Assembly (NCBI GenBank): GCA_033060915.1
Contig: CM065394.1
Span: forward strand, 33,719,001-33,783,000
From: Euryodendron excelsum
Taxonomy: Eukaryota > Streptophyta > Magnoliopsida > Ericales > Pentaphylacaceae
DNA: 64,000 nt
Reading direction: 5' to 3'
The translations under genes and the position numbers were made by a program. The notes under the pieces were generated by a model. It saw only the letters and a program-made list of their open reading frames with translations. It made no database searches and was not told where the DNA came from. This document shows positions 1 to 9,852 of this stretch, piece after piece (within the stretch, counting starts at the first letter, position 1; each line of letters starts with the position of its first letter).

Positions 1-140
1 TATTTAAAAATAAATAATTTTATAATTATATATAAGAAAATAAATTTTAATATAAAATGACGTAGTTTTAGTAAAACATGTAATAAGATTACATCTACAC
101 CATTAATTATGAAATGGAGAGAATTCGAATCCCTCTATTT
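1..140. mobile_element. MITE, right part only (same family as 5285-5550)
   Basis: Bases 1-140 match the right part of the element at about 5390-5550 almost base for base. Both have an AT-rich interior, a shared ACATGTAATAAGATTACAT stretch, and a right end reading ATGAAATGGAGAGAATTCG here versus ATGAAATGAAGAGAATCT there. The left terminal repeat lies outside the window. There is no coding capacity, so this is a non-autonomous DNA transposon. Confidence 0.7.
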
Positions 141-825
141 GATACTCCTACCGTTTTTTTCTCATAAATTAGTCTACTAATATACTAACTCCTGTATTAT
201 GACGAATTATATTTGTATTTAATCCCTTATCAAAAAAGAAAAAAAAAACTACACAGTGGACTTGCCTATTATTACTAAATTCCTCATTATCTTAAATCAA
301 AATGTTCTTCATCAGGGATGAAGGGGGCATGAAGCCAAGGGAGGCCATGACCCCCCTAATTTAAAAAAAAAAAAAACTCATTAGATATAGTAAAAATTAA
401 GATCCAAAAAATTTTATTTAGTAAATTGGCTACTCCTATTTAAGAGAATGCATTATATGTTGGATGAAAAATGTTATATGTAATCTTTTTTCTCACTACT
501 AGACATAAGTGCATAGATTCCATGTAAATTTGTTAATGTAGGTCCTACATTCTTGTGTCTAAAAATAAGAAAAGAGATTGAGAAAGAAAATTGTATATAG
601 TATTACTCAAGTTATATAGATCATGGCCCAAAAAATATGTACATAACAAAATAACCTTTTGTGCAAAACATGTTTTTTTTATTTTTCATATTTAATATTT
701 GATATTTTGTTGTCGTATCTTAGTTAAGATCGAATAAATATTAATTTTATTTTATTATATTAAATCTAACTTGTATTGTTGTGTGCATTTTTTTTTTATT
801 ATACTTGTACTTGACCACTGGTCCT
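141..825. other. AT-rich intergenic DNA, no gene seen
   Basis: No supported gene. The stretch is AT-rich with short homopolymers. A GC-richer patch around 315-360 is followed by an A-run near 362-376, which looks like decayed repeat DNA, but I could not assign a family. Confidence 0.5.
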
Positions 826-1970
826 TATTGGTCCAAATATACAACCTAAGAAAGGAGATAAATTGGGTTTTTCAAATATATTCACACAATAATGCAATTT
901 AAAAGTTAATAACTCAAAAGAACTGTAAATCAAATAGTGTAAGTGCAATATAAGCAAATAATGAAATGCTAGAATGAAAAATAGAGTATAGAGATGAACA
1001 CTAGATTTAGCGAGGTTCAGTCACAACGTGTAACCTACGTCCTCACTTCCAAATCCCCCTTGAAAGCTCTTCCACTATGTAAAAGTCCTTACACAGCATG
1101 TGCTAGTTGCCAAGTGTCTAGTTCACTTCTTACCAGAGTTATTCCCAAGCTCTCAAACCTTCTAAGTGATTTTGTTTAAACTTCACTCAAACTTACAAAT
1201 GTTCATAATCAAGAATACTCAAACTTACAGGTTTACAAATTCACCCAAAAGAAATATATAAATAATATATAATGGGTAACTCTTTCAAAGAGTGTATAGG
1301 CAAGTGGAAGTACAAAAAATACCCTAACAAAGAAGATTTTTGCAGTTCGTTCAGAAATTCAATATTCGATCAGTTGTCTATCTCTTAAATCCTCATATTC
1401 TTGTGTATATATGCTGTAGGGGTCTTGTATATATAGCCTTGAATTGATTCTAGCCATTGGTAGTGGTTGGGAGTGCATTTAATACGAAATCAAGCTGAGA
1501 GACCGTTTAAAAAATTAGCCGTTATAGTCCAAGAGTCGACTCTTCTAGTGAAGGGGTCTACTTTTTTTGTTTTAAAATAATCTTCCTCAACTCTCTGTCC
1601 TAATGTGTCGACTCTTGAGAAATATGGGTTAACTCTTTTTGTGTTGTTCTTAGCGACTTTTGTTTCTGTTTTAATGAGTCGACTCTTTTTTTTTTTTTTT
1701 TTTTAGATTTCACCAAAGCTCTATTTAAATGAGTCAATCCCTGAGGAATGAAAAGTTGACCATTTTTTTGTCTTCTTCAAAATTTTACATTCTAGACTGG
1801 GGAGTAGACTTCTGAGTTAGGAGAGGTCGACTTTTTTCATCAAAATACTTTTTATCCAATCTACTGTCTGAATGAGTTAACTCTTGAGAATTCATGAGTT
1901 GACCATTTTTTCAGTAATTTCAAATTTTTTGCAACTCTTCTTTAGTAAATAATGATGCACGGGGATAAAT
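826..1970 (-). mobile_element. Truncated copia LTR, antisense, related to the 45820-57358 element
   Basis: Read on the minus strand, this segment follows the LTR of the large copia element in order. The match to the LTR 3' end (about 47340-47394) is at about 826-870. The stretch with GAACGTAGGT...GCTGAACCTC (47160-47205) matches 1005-1050 reversed. GTGGAAGAGCTTTCAAGG matches about 1058-1080. The CAACCACCTCCAA stretch matches about 1465-1480. The rest is full of GTCGACTC-type words, like the GGGTCGACACATT words of the intact LTR. The conserved LTR start is not found near 1975, so that side is lost. No internal domain is attached, so it is a solo or truncated LTR. Confidence 0.75.
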
Positions 1971-1978
1971 GAAAACTT

Positions 1979-2095
1979 GTGTTTCAAAATATAAAAAAAA
2001 ACTATAATGATAATTCTTAATTACAAAAATTTTTCTACTATATTATTTAGATAGAAATTTTTTATACAACTTCTGTGAAATAGTAGCATTTTCTA
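1979..2095. repeat. Dispersed AT-rich element, copy 1 of at least 4
   Basis: Shares TTCTTAATTACAAAAATTTT and then a stretch like ATAGAAATTTTTTATACAA with copies near 8758-9000, 9360-9745 (interrupted) and 22974-23160. It has no coding capacity and is probably a MITE-like family. It also marks roughly where similarity between the two duplicated blocks begins. Confidence 0.5.
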
Positions 2096-2835
2096 AACAC
2101 GTGGCTCTTAGTTACAAAAAAATTCACTACCAAATCATTCTGGTATGTTTTCTATTTAAGATTTTTAATAGAATAGCATTTTTCTTAGTGAGAATTATAG
2201 AACACATGATGACATGGCTTTACTCTTTAATCTGCATTAAAAGAAATATCTTTTTGCTATCTCCAAGTAAACAGAAAACATAACTGATGTATAAAACAAA
2301 AATAAAAAAACAGAACATAAAACAATTTGATTGAAAATTTTTAGCCTTTCAGTAATTTGAAAAAACCCGAAATCACTTATATAAATGGTAGGGGTAACGC
2401 TATACATAACAAAATTATTCTTACAAACTTGTGGCGAGTTATAAATTCATTTCCTAAAAAAACAAATGTTGATGTAGCAAATGCAATTTACGAGTGCCAC
2501 GTCTATTTACAAATAATATCAGTACAAAATTTTAAGTAAAATGTAGCATTTTGAATCACAGAAATTATATTATTTTTTTTTAAATTTAATTAGTTTAATT
2601 TTAATACATTAACAATGTAAAAAATTTTTTTACACAAATAAATACTAAAATACAAAATATATTTATATATTTTAATTTTTCACTTTATACCTAAACTCTA
2701 ATGCATACGTATTCTGTTTGTGTAGAAAGTTAGAAACAAGTTTATAATGTCAATATATCAAAATTAGTAATTACCTCAAATTCAAATTCAAATTTCAAAA
2801 ACTCCGAGATCACTCCAACGGATCTGTCTCCGTCA
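2096..2835. other. Duplicated 5' flank of F-box/LRR gene, copy 1
   Basis: No gene. From about 2345 this flank aligns with 9020-9350 upstream of the second F-box gene; shared words include GCTATACAT, TTCTTACAAACTT and AAAATGTAGCATT. It lacks the roughly 400-bp nested insertion found in copy 2. The promoter probably lies here, but no convincing TATA box was chosen. Confidence 0.5.
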
Positions 2836-3128
2836 ATGAGATCACGCGGGCCCACAGAACAGAACAACCCGCAGCTTCACCGAGACGGGAAGACTTACTA
2901 ATGGTCACGTCGTCGTCCCTAATTGAACCTCTCAAGTTCAAGTCCCAGCTCTCAAACTCAAAGGTAAGTTCTCGACTCTTCACCCTCAATTCAGTTCTCT
3001 GAATCAAAATTCCTAACTTGACTCTCTCATCAATTAGGTTAAAAATTCAATCTTTTTTGTGTGTCTAACAGTTGCAGGCATGGCGGAGATCACATGCAAA
3101 GATCTACCAGACGAGTGCTGGGAGCTGA
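2836..3128 (+). promoter_or_regulatory. 5' leader with two uORFs and an intron (F-box/LRR copy 1)
   Basis: A 22-codon uORF runs from ATG 2836 to the TAA at 2899-2901. The next ATG (2901) overlaps that stop by one base (TAATG). A splice donor AAAG/GTAAGT at 2964 and acceptor AACAG at 3071 define a 108-nt intron. If it is spliced there, the second uORF crosses the junction out of frame and stops at 3126-3128, overlapping the main ATG at 3080. If the mRNA starts upstream of 2836, this leader should reduce or condition translation. The transcription start is not known. Confidence 0.45.
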
Positions 3129-4837
3129 TATTCAATCGAATCGACCATCACTCTCACTTCGAAGCCCTATCTCTAGTCTGCAAGCGATTTCTCTCCATCA
3201 CAGACCGACTTCGAACCAGCTTCACAATCGTCAACCCGACGATTCTAGTCCACGGTACCCTCTCTAAACTCTTCAATAGATTCAAAAACCTTAAAGCCGT
3301 CAAACTCAGTAGATTTCTCGGCGATCTCGATCTCGATCTCGTGATTCTCGAGATCGCAACATCCACTTTGAGCCTGGAAGTTCTCGATGTTTCGGGAAAC
3401 AATTGCCTTCCGGTGGAAGGTTTGAAGCTATTGGGACTGAATATGAAGAGTTTGAGGGTTTTGAATTGTGCGAATCTCTGGAAGTTTCGCGATATTGAAT
3501 TGGTCGCCATAGCCAATTCGATGCCGTGGCTAGAGGAACTGGATATCAGTTGGTCTAGCATCGTTCCTTATTGGAGTGGCGATTGGCGGCCTCTGAGCCT
3601 GCCTGAAGTGAGTTTAACTGATGGTGGGATTGAGGAGTTGTCATCGAAACTAAGGGGTTTGAGAAAAATCAATCTCTCAGGGAATCAATTTCTCTCTGAT
3701 AGGTCACTTATCGCCCTGTCGTCCAATTGCGTCCTCTTGGAAGAAATTACTGTTATTAACTGTACATCCGTCACCAAAAATGGCATTCAGCTTCTGATTC
3801 GCGACAACCCCAACTTGATTTCAGTCTCAGTTGACGGAATTCAAATTCAGAGATCGTCTTCTATAGATTTGCCTCTTATTGATGCAATTGCTTCTGGAAG
3901 AGTTTTATCCACTATTGATATTTGTAATTCAGACGTCTCCGATGAATTTCTCTGTTCGCTTGCAACGTCCGGGATTCCTTTAAAGAGCTTCACTCTCGCT
4001 TTTTGCTCGGATTTCACATTCTCTGGAATCTCATCGCTTTTGCAAACAGGCCAGCCTCTTGAATATTTAGCTCTTACAAGAGTAAAGTTCCTCACTGATG
4101 ATCACTTGAGTGATTTATCTAAGCATCTCAGAACTTTAATCACAATAAAGCTCAAGTTATGTTCTAAACTAACTGAATCAACCTTCTTCACTCTTGCAAA
4201 GAACTGTCCCTTGCTGAAGGATATTGAGCTGAGTAGAACAAATCTGGGGGGAGGGGAAGAAAGCACTGTGGATCTTCTTGTAAAGAACCCGCGAATCAAG
4301 TCTCTGAAATTGGCACGGAACAAAAATCTGAGCGATGAATGTCTTAGAAAACTTGCTTCAATCTGCCCTGATTTAGAGCTTCTTGATGTGTCTTCTTGTT
4401 CGGGTATTACAGAAGAAGGCGTCACCAACTTTTTGAAGAGAGGCTCCAAGGTCAGGAATCTGCAGATCAATGAATGTAAGGGGATTAAGAACATTGGAAC
4501 TGGTTTTGAACTTCCCAAATTGGAGGTTCTGGAAGCAGCAAGGTCAGGGATTGCTGAGGAAGGGCTGGTGATGATAGGTAGTAGATGTAGTGGGCTCCTG
4601 AATTTGGACTTGGAGGGCTGCTTTGGCGTGACAACGGTAGGGTTGAAGGAAATCGTGAACAATTGCAGTAGATTGAGGGAGATAAATTTGAGCCGGTGTG
4701 TTTTTGCAAGCACGGTGAGTGTAGATTGGATGGTGTTTTCAAGGCCATCGCTGAGGAAAATAATCCCACCAACGCTACCTACTGAAAGCCAGCGGAAACT
4801 TTTCTTATGCCATGGATGTCTTGTTTCTCAGGGCTAG
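3080..4837 (+). CDS. F-box/LRR-repeat protein, copy 1
   Basis: This encodes a protein of 585 residues from ATG 3080. The reading frame is open seven codons further upstream, but that part has no ATG and contains the splice acceptor. An F-box lies near residues 6-46 (start CKDLPDECWELIFNRI), followed by about 17 leucine-rich repeats of the cysteine-containing type, with repeated LEELDISW and LLDVSSCSGITEEGV-like units. In this family the F-box binds SKP1 of an SCF ubiquitin ligase and the LRRs select the substrate; no substrate can be read from sequence. The paralogue is at 10084-11823. Copy 1 has a short GATCTC repeat expansion (residues like DLDLDL) near 3320-3345, where copy 2 is two residues shorter. 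The frame is intact, so it may be functional. It is closest to the Arabidopsis RNI-like/F-box LRR class, from memory. Confidence 0.92.
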   Translation: MAEITCKDLPDECWELIFNRIDHHSHFEALSLVCKRFLSITDRLRTSFTIVNPTILVHGTLSKLFNRFKNLKAVKLSRFLGDLDLDLVILEIATSTLSLEVLDVSGNNCLPVEGLKLLGLNMKSLRVLNCANLWKFRDIELVAIANSMPWLEELDISWSSIVPYWSGDWRPLSLPEVSLTDGGIEELSSKLRGLRKINLSGNQFLSDRSLIALSSNCVLLEEITVINCTSVTKNGIQLLIRDNPNLISVSVDGIQIQRSSSIDLPLIDAIASGRVLSTIDICNSDVSDEFLCSLATSGIPLKSFTLAFCSDFTFSGISSLLQTGQPLEYLALTRVKFLTDDHLSDLSKHLRTLITIKLKLCSKLTESTFFTLAKNCPLLKDIELSRTNLGGGEESTVDLLVKNPRIKSLKLARNKNLSDECLRKLASICPDLELLDVSSCSGITEEGVTNFLKRGSKVRNLQINECKGIKNIGTGFELPKLEVLEAARSGIAEEGLVMIGSRCSGLLNLDLEGCFGVTTVGLKEIVNNCSRLREINLSRCVFASTVSVDWMVFSRPSLRKIIPPTLPTESQRKLFLCHGCLVSQG

Positions 4838-5215
4838 CCATCTCGTGGTGTAGGAGAGGCTGAGATAATTTGGTCGACTCGATTTTACTTTTACCTATTG
4901 ATCCATTGTATAGGACTGTATTGAGATAGTAAGATATTTGGAGATGGATTTTGTTTGATGATGTAAACTTCATAAATTTCTGTGTAAGAGCTTCATTTCT
5001 CTACTTGTGTTTGATTCTCAAAATAAATTTTCACTTAATTTATTGGCAGCCTAAATCATGTTTGGGCACACGGATCACTGCAAATAAATTTTCAGTAAGA
5101 AGGTAATATGGATGGACAAATTAAACGATCACCAATTCCATCTTCCCTGAACATTGGATGGAAGAAATATAGTAATTCCACTAAAATTAAACTTTCTCGC
5201 AAACCAAACAGATTT
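4838..5215. other. 3' flank of F-box/LRR copy 1
   Basis: 3' UTR and flanking DNA that aligns with 11824-12135 after copy 2. AATAAA-like words occur near 5020-5035. No gene. Confidence 0.5.
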
Positions 5216-5697
5216 TGCTACATATGCTTATAATCCGGGTTGTCCCTCAGACCAAGTATGGAAAGAACAAGGTAGTAGAAATCCAAATTGCGGGAATTTG
5301 GATTCTCTCTATTTCATTGATTAAGGTGTTGATACGTCACGTCATCTAACATAAAAATAAAAAGTTCAGATGAGTTGACTTAAAATTTATTTAAAAATAA
5401 ATAATTTTATAGTTATATATAAAGAAATAAATTTTAATACAAAACGACGTAATTTTAGTAAGACATGTAATAAGATTACATATAGACTATTGATTATGAA
5501 ATAGAAATCTCTATTCTAATTCATGAAATGAAGAGAATCTAAATCCGAATCGCAGTCAGTACAGCGGAGATATTTCAACAACTTCATCATGTCATTGCTA
5601 TTACAACATCATCCACAAAACCAAACAAAGTTATCAATTGTAACCAAATTCAAGACCTAGGCATTCGTCTGGCATCGAAATAACTGAATATTCAGAA
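5216..5697 (-). pseudogene. Broken tail of the uS15m gene (duplicate of 12144-12588)
   Basis: On the minus strand the last residues of uS15m are readable, including [12 protein letters not shown] and a stop near 5217, the same as at the intact gene's end. About 65 bases upstream the match is cut by a MITE (about 5285-5550). It resumes at 5551-5590, encoding a KYLR-like piece, then jumps by a deletion to sequence matching the intact gene's last intron (12485-12588). The upstream four exons are absent. It cannot make a uS15m protein. It is a by-product of the duplication that copied the neighbouring F-box gene. Confidence 0.85.
5285..5550. mobile_element. MITE with terminal inverted repeats, inserted in the uS15m pseudo-exon
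   Basis: The left end at about 5292-5320 (GGAATTTGGATTCTCTCT...) is a reverse-complement match of the right end at about 5517-5545 (...AGAGAATCTAAATCC), giving imperfect terminal repeats of about 28 bp. The corresponding site at 12205-12215 in the other duplicate is empty. The exact target duplication is unclear; AATCC is one candidate. There is no coding capacity. A second, partial copy lies at 1-140. Confidence 0.75.
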
Positions 5698-6449
5698 ATT
5701 ATTCCAATAGCCGGATAATCCTAATAGCCAGATAATCAGAGACAATACCGTAATAGAATCTTACATGTGCGTGTTTCAATTGACTTTTATATATTATAAA
5801 CAAACGACAATTATATGATCCTAAATGTCAATAGCTTGATCAGACAAGCTTTGATGTTGTAGGTGGAAGGGGTTTTTCAACAAAATGAACATGTGAAGGA
5901 ATAGAATATTATTTTTTTGCTTAACCACTTACTCCTTATTCTGTGTGATGGTTACAGCCAAACTGTGTGGAATGGAGAAACATTTGATTAATAAAATAAT
6001 CATTTAATTTAAAAAACTAAAAACATCAAGACAAACAACAGTTGAGAGCCGAAGCTGAGATCTTCTATGGTGAAATGTGTATGGGAAAGATTTCTCTCAT
6101 CTCTATAATATAGCGGATAAGAGAATTTATATACGTTATTTGGATAAAACAAGCAAGTAGTAGGCATATTAAGTTTTATGATTTAAATCAAATTTAAGTA
6201 TGCTTGAGATATTGTTTGGTGTTTAGAATGTACTAGAGTTAATATTATAATAATAGGATATGATTTGGATGAAAATGATAATTTAAAGTATGGTGTTTAC
6301 TTGCTTTGACATAGTTCATGTTGATTGCGTGTTATTAGATGTCTAGTTCAGGTTTTGAAACAATTATAAGTTTAGTTTTAGACCTTTGGTAATTATAAGA
6401 TATTATGTTATGAATTTAATGACTTGGATATTATTGCTTTTATTTTGTG
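5698..6449. other. Intergenic, no gene seen
   Basis: AT-rich DNA between the end of the duplicated unit and the LTR-like block. A short local repeat of GCCGGATAATCC and GCCAGATAATC lies near 5710-5740. No supported gene. The left end of the following LTR may lie in this stretch. Confidence 0.4.
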
Positions 6450-7711
6450 CAATGTTAATGTTGGTTTAGACTTGGGTTAAAGTCTACTTGTAATTGGGCA
6501 TAACAGGGAATGAGCTTGAAGTCTTGGCACTAAGATTTGCATTAGAGTAAAGATTTAGTGGCCCATTTTATGAGATTCACACGTTCTTTGCATGCGGCCC
6601 ATAAAATGAGAAATTATTTGAATTCACACGTCTTTTGAGTGATACCCCATAAAGTGTGAATGAGTTTACTGGTGGACTGGTATCCCCTCATTAATACGAC
6701 TATTTGCATGTATTTGTATTGAATTGAACTTGGATGAATCTTGATATTTTATTTATTTATTTATTTATTATTTCAGTTTGAATCTTACAGTATTAAATTG
6801 ACCTTGTTGAAGTTGAAAAGTATATGAAGACTTTTGGTTATAGTGTTTTGACAGAGAATATTGACGTATAATATTTAATTTATAGATATTTAATTTATTG
6901 TGCACTATATCATTGTATATGTTTATTATGTAAATATAAATACTATGTAATGTTATGGTAGATTGAAATTTGTAGTGTTGTATTGATCATTTATACTATG
7001 TTAACTGTGTTAAACGAGCATACTTTGTTTACTTTATTGTTCAATCGTGTTATTTCAGTAGATGTAAAAAATACAAGATTTGTGACTTGAACCTTATTTA
7101 ACATTAATTGGTTATCCGATTCATTTGTGTGCTTGATTCATAACATTGGGGATCAGATTGAGAGTTAGGTTTGAGATTGCATTATATATACTCTCATGCA
7201 TCTTTATTGTATACATGTACATATCACCTCATATTTATTAACTTTATAGCATAACCTAGTTCATTGTATGCTTACCCCACCACAATTGCAAGTGGATTCC
7301 CGAAGAAGTAAATTGTCCACCCAAGTAACTGAGTAGTTGAAGCTTTTATGTCCTTTTTTTTTCTTATAACAAAAAAGGGTTACGCTAGGTTACACAACAA
7401 CTTCATCAAGACGCTAAACTCCATAGCAGTATTAGAGGGGGGACAGAGTCCTCGCACAAGACCCAATCACGAGGTAAGTCAGGGGTATAAACTTATACAC
7501 CTTCCATGAACCATGAAGTATGAATGATCTCAACAAAAAGTTACAGGGAGTCGAATCCAAGCCTTAAGTGAGAAGAACGATGAACTCAACTGCTTTGTTG
7601 TATCTTGGGAGTTACTCTATTCTTTATTTTCAGTGGAATTGATCTTGACTTGAACTTTTGTTTAAAAATTTATTATTTAAAAATTAACTTCTTAAAAATT
7701 AGGGCGTGACA
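6450..7711 (+). mobile_element. Probable gypsy-type solo LTR (left end unresolved)
   Basis: The block has three spaced units built on CCCATAAAATG and TTCACACGT near 6552, 6599 and 6647, then GGTGGACTGGTATCCCC. It has a later CTTACCCC segment (7271) and ends TTAGGGCGTGACA at 7711. From memory, this combination is typical of one class of plant gypsy LTR. No internal protein domain is attached, so a solo LTR is likely. It appears to be interrupted at about 7343-7605 by a SINE-like segment. No start or target duplication was resolved. Confidence 0.55.
7343..7605 (-). mobile_element. SINE-like insertion within the LTR
   Basis: On the minus strand the head carries an A-box-like AGCAGTTGAGTTC near 7580-7600, followed about 35 bases later by a B-box-like GGATTCGACTCC at about 7546-7558, the layout of a tRNA-derived pol III promoter. 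The other end is A-rich on this strand (the T-run at 7351-7361 on plus). No clear target duplication was found. Confidence 0.4.
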
Positions 7712-8438
7712 GTGGGACGTTCTCCTCCACCACTTTCTCCCTCCATCTTCACCATTCCTACCTCCGCCTTCACCACCATTAGTCCCATCTCCACCGCCAC
7801 CTTCACCAGAATCACCACCTCCACCACCCTTCATTCCTTCTTCCCCTCCACCGTCCTCTCCACTACCCTTAGCTCCTTCTCCACCTCCACCTTCACCCCC
7901 TGAAGTCATACAACCACCAATATTTCCCTAGTTATCACCTCCTGATATAATCAGACTCCCCAACCCTTCCAATATTTTCTCCACCACCGGTTTTTCCACT
8001 ACCACCAGATCGATCCAGATGAATGACACTGGCTTCCACTGTTTGCCCATAGTTTCTTCGCCTCCGAACTCCCTCCTCCCACCACCCCGGCAAGACTTGC
8101 CACCTGATGAATTTACACCAGCGCCACCTCTTGTCCCAGTTTTTTCTCCACCGCAAGAGCCTCCAGAACTTCCTCTACTTCCACCTAAACAACCATTTAC
8201 GTTTACTCCACCAATTATCTCTACACCTCCAGCACCAGACACCGATGTGATTCAGACACCAACATTTCCATTACCCGATATTCCTGAGAATCCAGTGCAG
8301 CCGCTACCATTTTCTTCGGCACCACCAGCACCAGATGCTGTTCTCAATCAGCCATTGCAACCACTATCTCCACCACTTCCTTCCTTCCCACCATTTCAGC
8401 TTCCACCTCAACCTGATTCGCCTCCATTAAAGAAATAA
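7710..8438 (+). pseudogene. Proline-rich protein remnant
   Basis: One frame is open from 7710 and rich in SPPPP blocks (e.g. PSPPPPSPESPPPPP), then meets TAG at 7929. The same frame reopens and runs to a TAA at 8436-8438, with an ATG at 8019 allowing 139 residues of about one-third proline. Between about 7955 and 8017 the proline-rich reading is in another frame (SPPPVFPLPPD), so at least one frameshift and one stop have accumulated. There is no signal peptide or start at the left, where the LTR ends at 7711. It resembles cell-wall or extensin-like proline-rich proteins, but the family cannot be named. A short expressed ORF from 8019 is possible but less likely. Confidence 0.6.
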
Positions 8439-8757
8439 TTTTCTTTACTTGAGATAATCAGAATGTAATTCCTACAGCTAGAAGCTACTGTAATGGACTA
8501 GTATTTTGTTATGTATCAATGGCAACAATATTCACGCATTCTATTTTTGTTTCAAGGAGTAGTGTTAGATGCACCATCTGGTTCGCAGTGAGTGAGAATC
8601 AAACTATTTTCCAGCAATTATAACATATGTATAGAGTCTCAGTTTTTGGAAAGGAGATGATCAAAAGATGTGTAGTCCTCAAAGCAAGGTTTCCTGCACA
8701 TGTTTTGCATTAAGTTGCAGCTAAGTGATAATTTGTGAGAAGGGTAATGGTATATAA
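8439..8757. other. 3' flank of the proline-rich remnant, no gene
   Basis: No coding region. This is ordinary AT-rich flank leading into a dispersed repeat copy. Confidence 0.4.
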
Positions 8758-9000
8758 TAAGAAAATTCTCACAGAATTTATGTATAGAATGTTTTGGTTG
8801 AATAAAAATCTTTTACTTCAAAATCAAACACCTAAGTAATGTTACACAATTAGAAAATTTAAACAGAACTTTTGTAGACAATCATAATGATGTTAAATAA
8901 AAAAATTTTAATGATGATTCTTAATTATAAAAATTTTCTTATCATATCATTCCGATAGAATTTTCTATATAAATTTTGCAAAAGAATAGAATTTTCTTAG
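8758..9000. repeat. Dispersed AT-rich element, copy 2
   Basis: Contains GATTCTTAATTATAAAAAT (about 8916) followed by CATTCCGATAGAATTTTCT, shared with the copies near 1979, 9360 and 22974. The left part resembles the start of the 22974 copy (GAATTTATGTATAGAATG). Confidence 0.5.
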
Positions 9001-9359
9001 CATCTATCATGATGGTTTTTAATAGTTTAAAAAACCTCCAAATTGCTTATGTAAATTGTAGGAGCAATGCTATACATGGCAAAAAAATTCTTACAAACTT
9101 ATGGTAAGTTAATATTTGTACAAAATTTCAGGTAAAATGTAGCATTCTGAACCATAGGAATTATTTATTTTTTTCTAAAACCACATAGATATAATGTAAT
9201 GAGTTTAATTTTAATATATTAAGAATGTAAATTATTTTACACTAGTAAGTACTAAAATGCAACACATGTTTAAAAGCCTTAGTTTTCACTTTATACCCAA
9301 ACTCTAATACATACGTGCCACAATTCAATACTCTGCTTGTGTAAAAAAATATTTAGGAT

Positions 9360-9745
9360 AATACTAACAAACAAAAAATTTATATAAAATTTATCACTAG
9401 AATGATGTGGTTAAATTAAAGTTATTTATTTTGAAACGAAACATCTATCTTAATAACTCTTAAAGCCTGTTTGGTACCAGCTTATCGGCTAACTTTTTTT
9501 AAGTTTACAAGCATAAAAAGTTAGAAAAATTTGACATTTTTGCTTTTCTGTTTTTGCTTTTTTACTTATCTTTATCTAAAGTAAAGCCAAAAAAGTAAAA
9601 AAGCTAAAAAAAACTTAACTTTTTTGCTTTGTAAGCTTAAAAAAAACTTAACAAAAAAATTGTACTGAACGGACCCTTAATCACAAAAATATTACTATCG
9701 CATCATTCTGATAAGATTTTCTATACACATTTTTTGAAAAAATAG
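9360..9745. repeat. Dispersed AT-rich element, copy 3, split by a nested MITE
   Basis: This block is absent from the matching position of the left duplicate (about 2728-2740). Its halves join as AACTCTTAA plus TTAATCACAAAAAT, the family's central word, once the element at 9464-9676 is removed. The right half continues with CATTCTGATAAGATTTTCTA, as in the other copies. Confidence 0.6.
9464..9676. mobile_element. Foldback MITE nested in a dispersed repeat
   Basis: A 213-bp segment whose ends (AGCCTGTTTGGTACCAG and, reversed, GGGTCCGTTCAGTACAA) are imperfect inverted repeats. The interior also folds: AAGTTTACAAGC on the left pairs with GCTTGTAAGCTT-like sequence on the right. It is flanked by TTAA at 9460-9463 and 9677-9680. 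A TTAA or TAA duplication and a GCCTGTTTGG-type end suggest a Tourist/PIF-Harbinger-like or related MITE; the superfamily is uncertain. Confidence 0.65.
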
Positions 9746-9852
9746 CACTTTCCAAAAATTTATAGTGTAAATATATCAAAATTAGTAATTTTCTCAAATT
9801 CAAATTTGAATTTCAAAAACAGGAGATCACTCCAACGGATCTCTCTTCGCGA

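Larger units (their letters stand above)
1979..5697. repeat. Segmental duplication, left unit
   Basis: This unit aligns with about 8890-12588. It holds the 5' flank, the whole F-box/LRR gene, its 3' flank and the tail of a convergent uS15m gene. Similarity ends near 5697, inside what corresponds to the last intron of uS15m in the right unit. Differences are a MITE (about 5285-5550) present only here, a deletion of about 245 bp relative to 12240-12485, and absence of the nested insertion at 9360-9745. Because the intact uS15m gene sits at the other copy, I infer that this unit is the derived one. Confidence 0.85.

Noticed and set aside
994..1179. 61-codon ORF
   Set aside because: Lies in the antisense LTR fragment.
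4102..4713. 203-codon open frame on the minus strand inside F-box copy 1
   Set aside because: Antisense shadow of the LRR coding region with no recognisable protein pattern; the same happens in copy 2 (11091-11480).
7673..8242. Glycine-rich open frames on the minus strand
   Set aside because: They are the complement of the proline-rich plus-strand reading; CCA/CCT repeats read as Gly in reverse.
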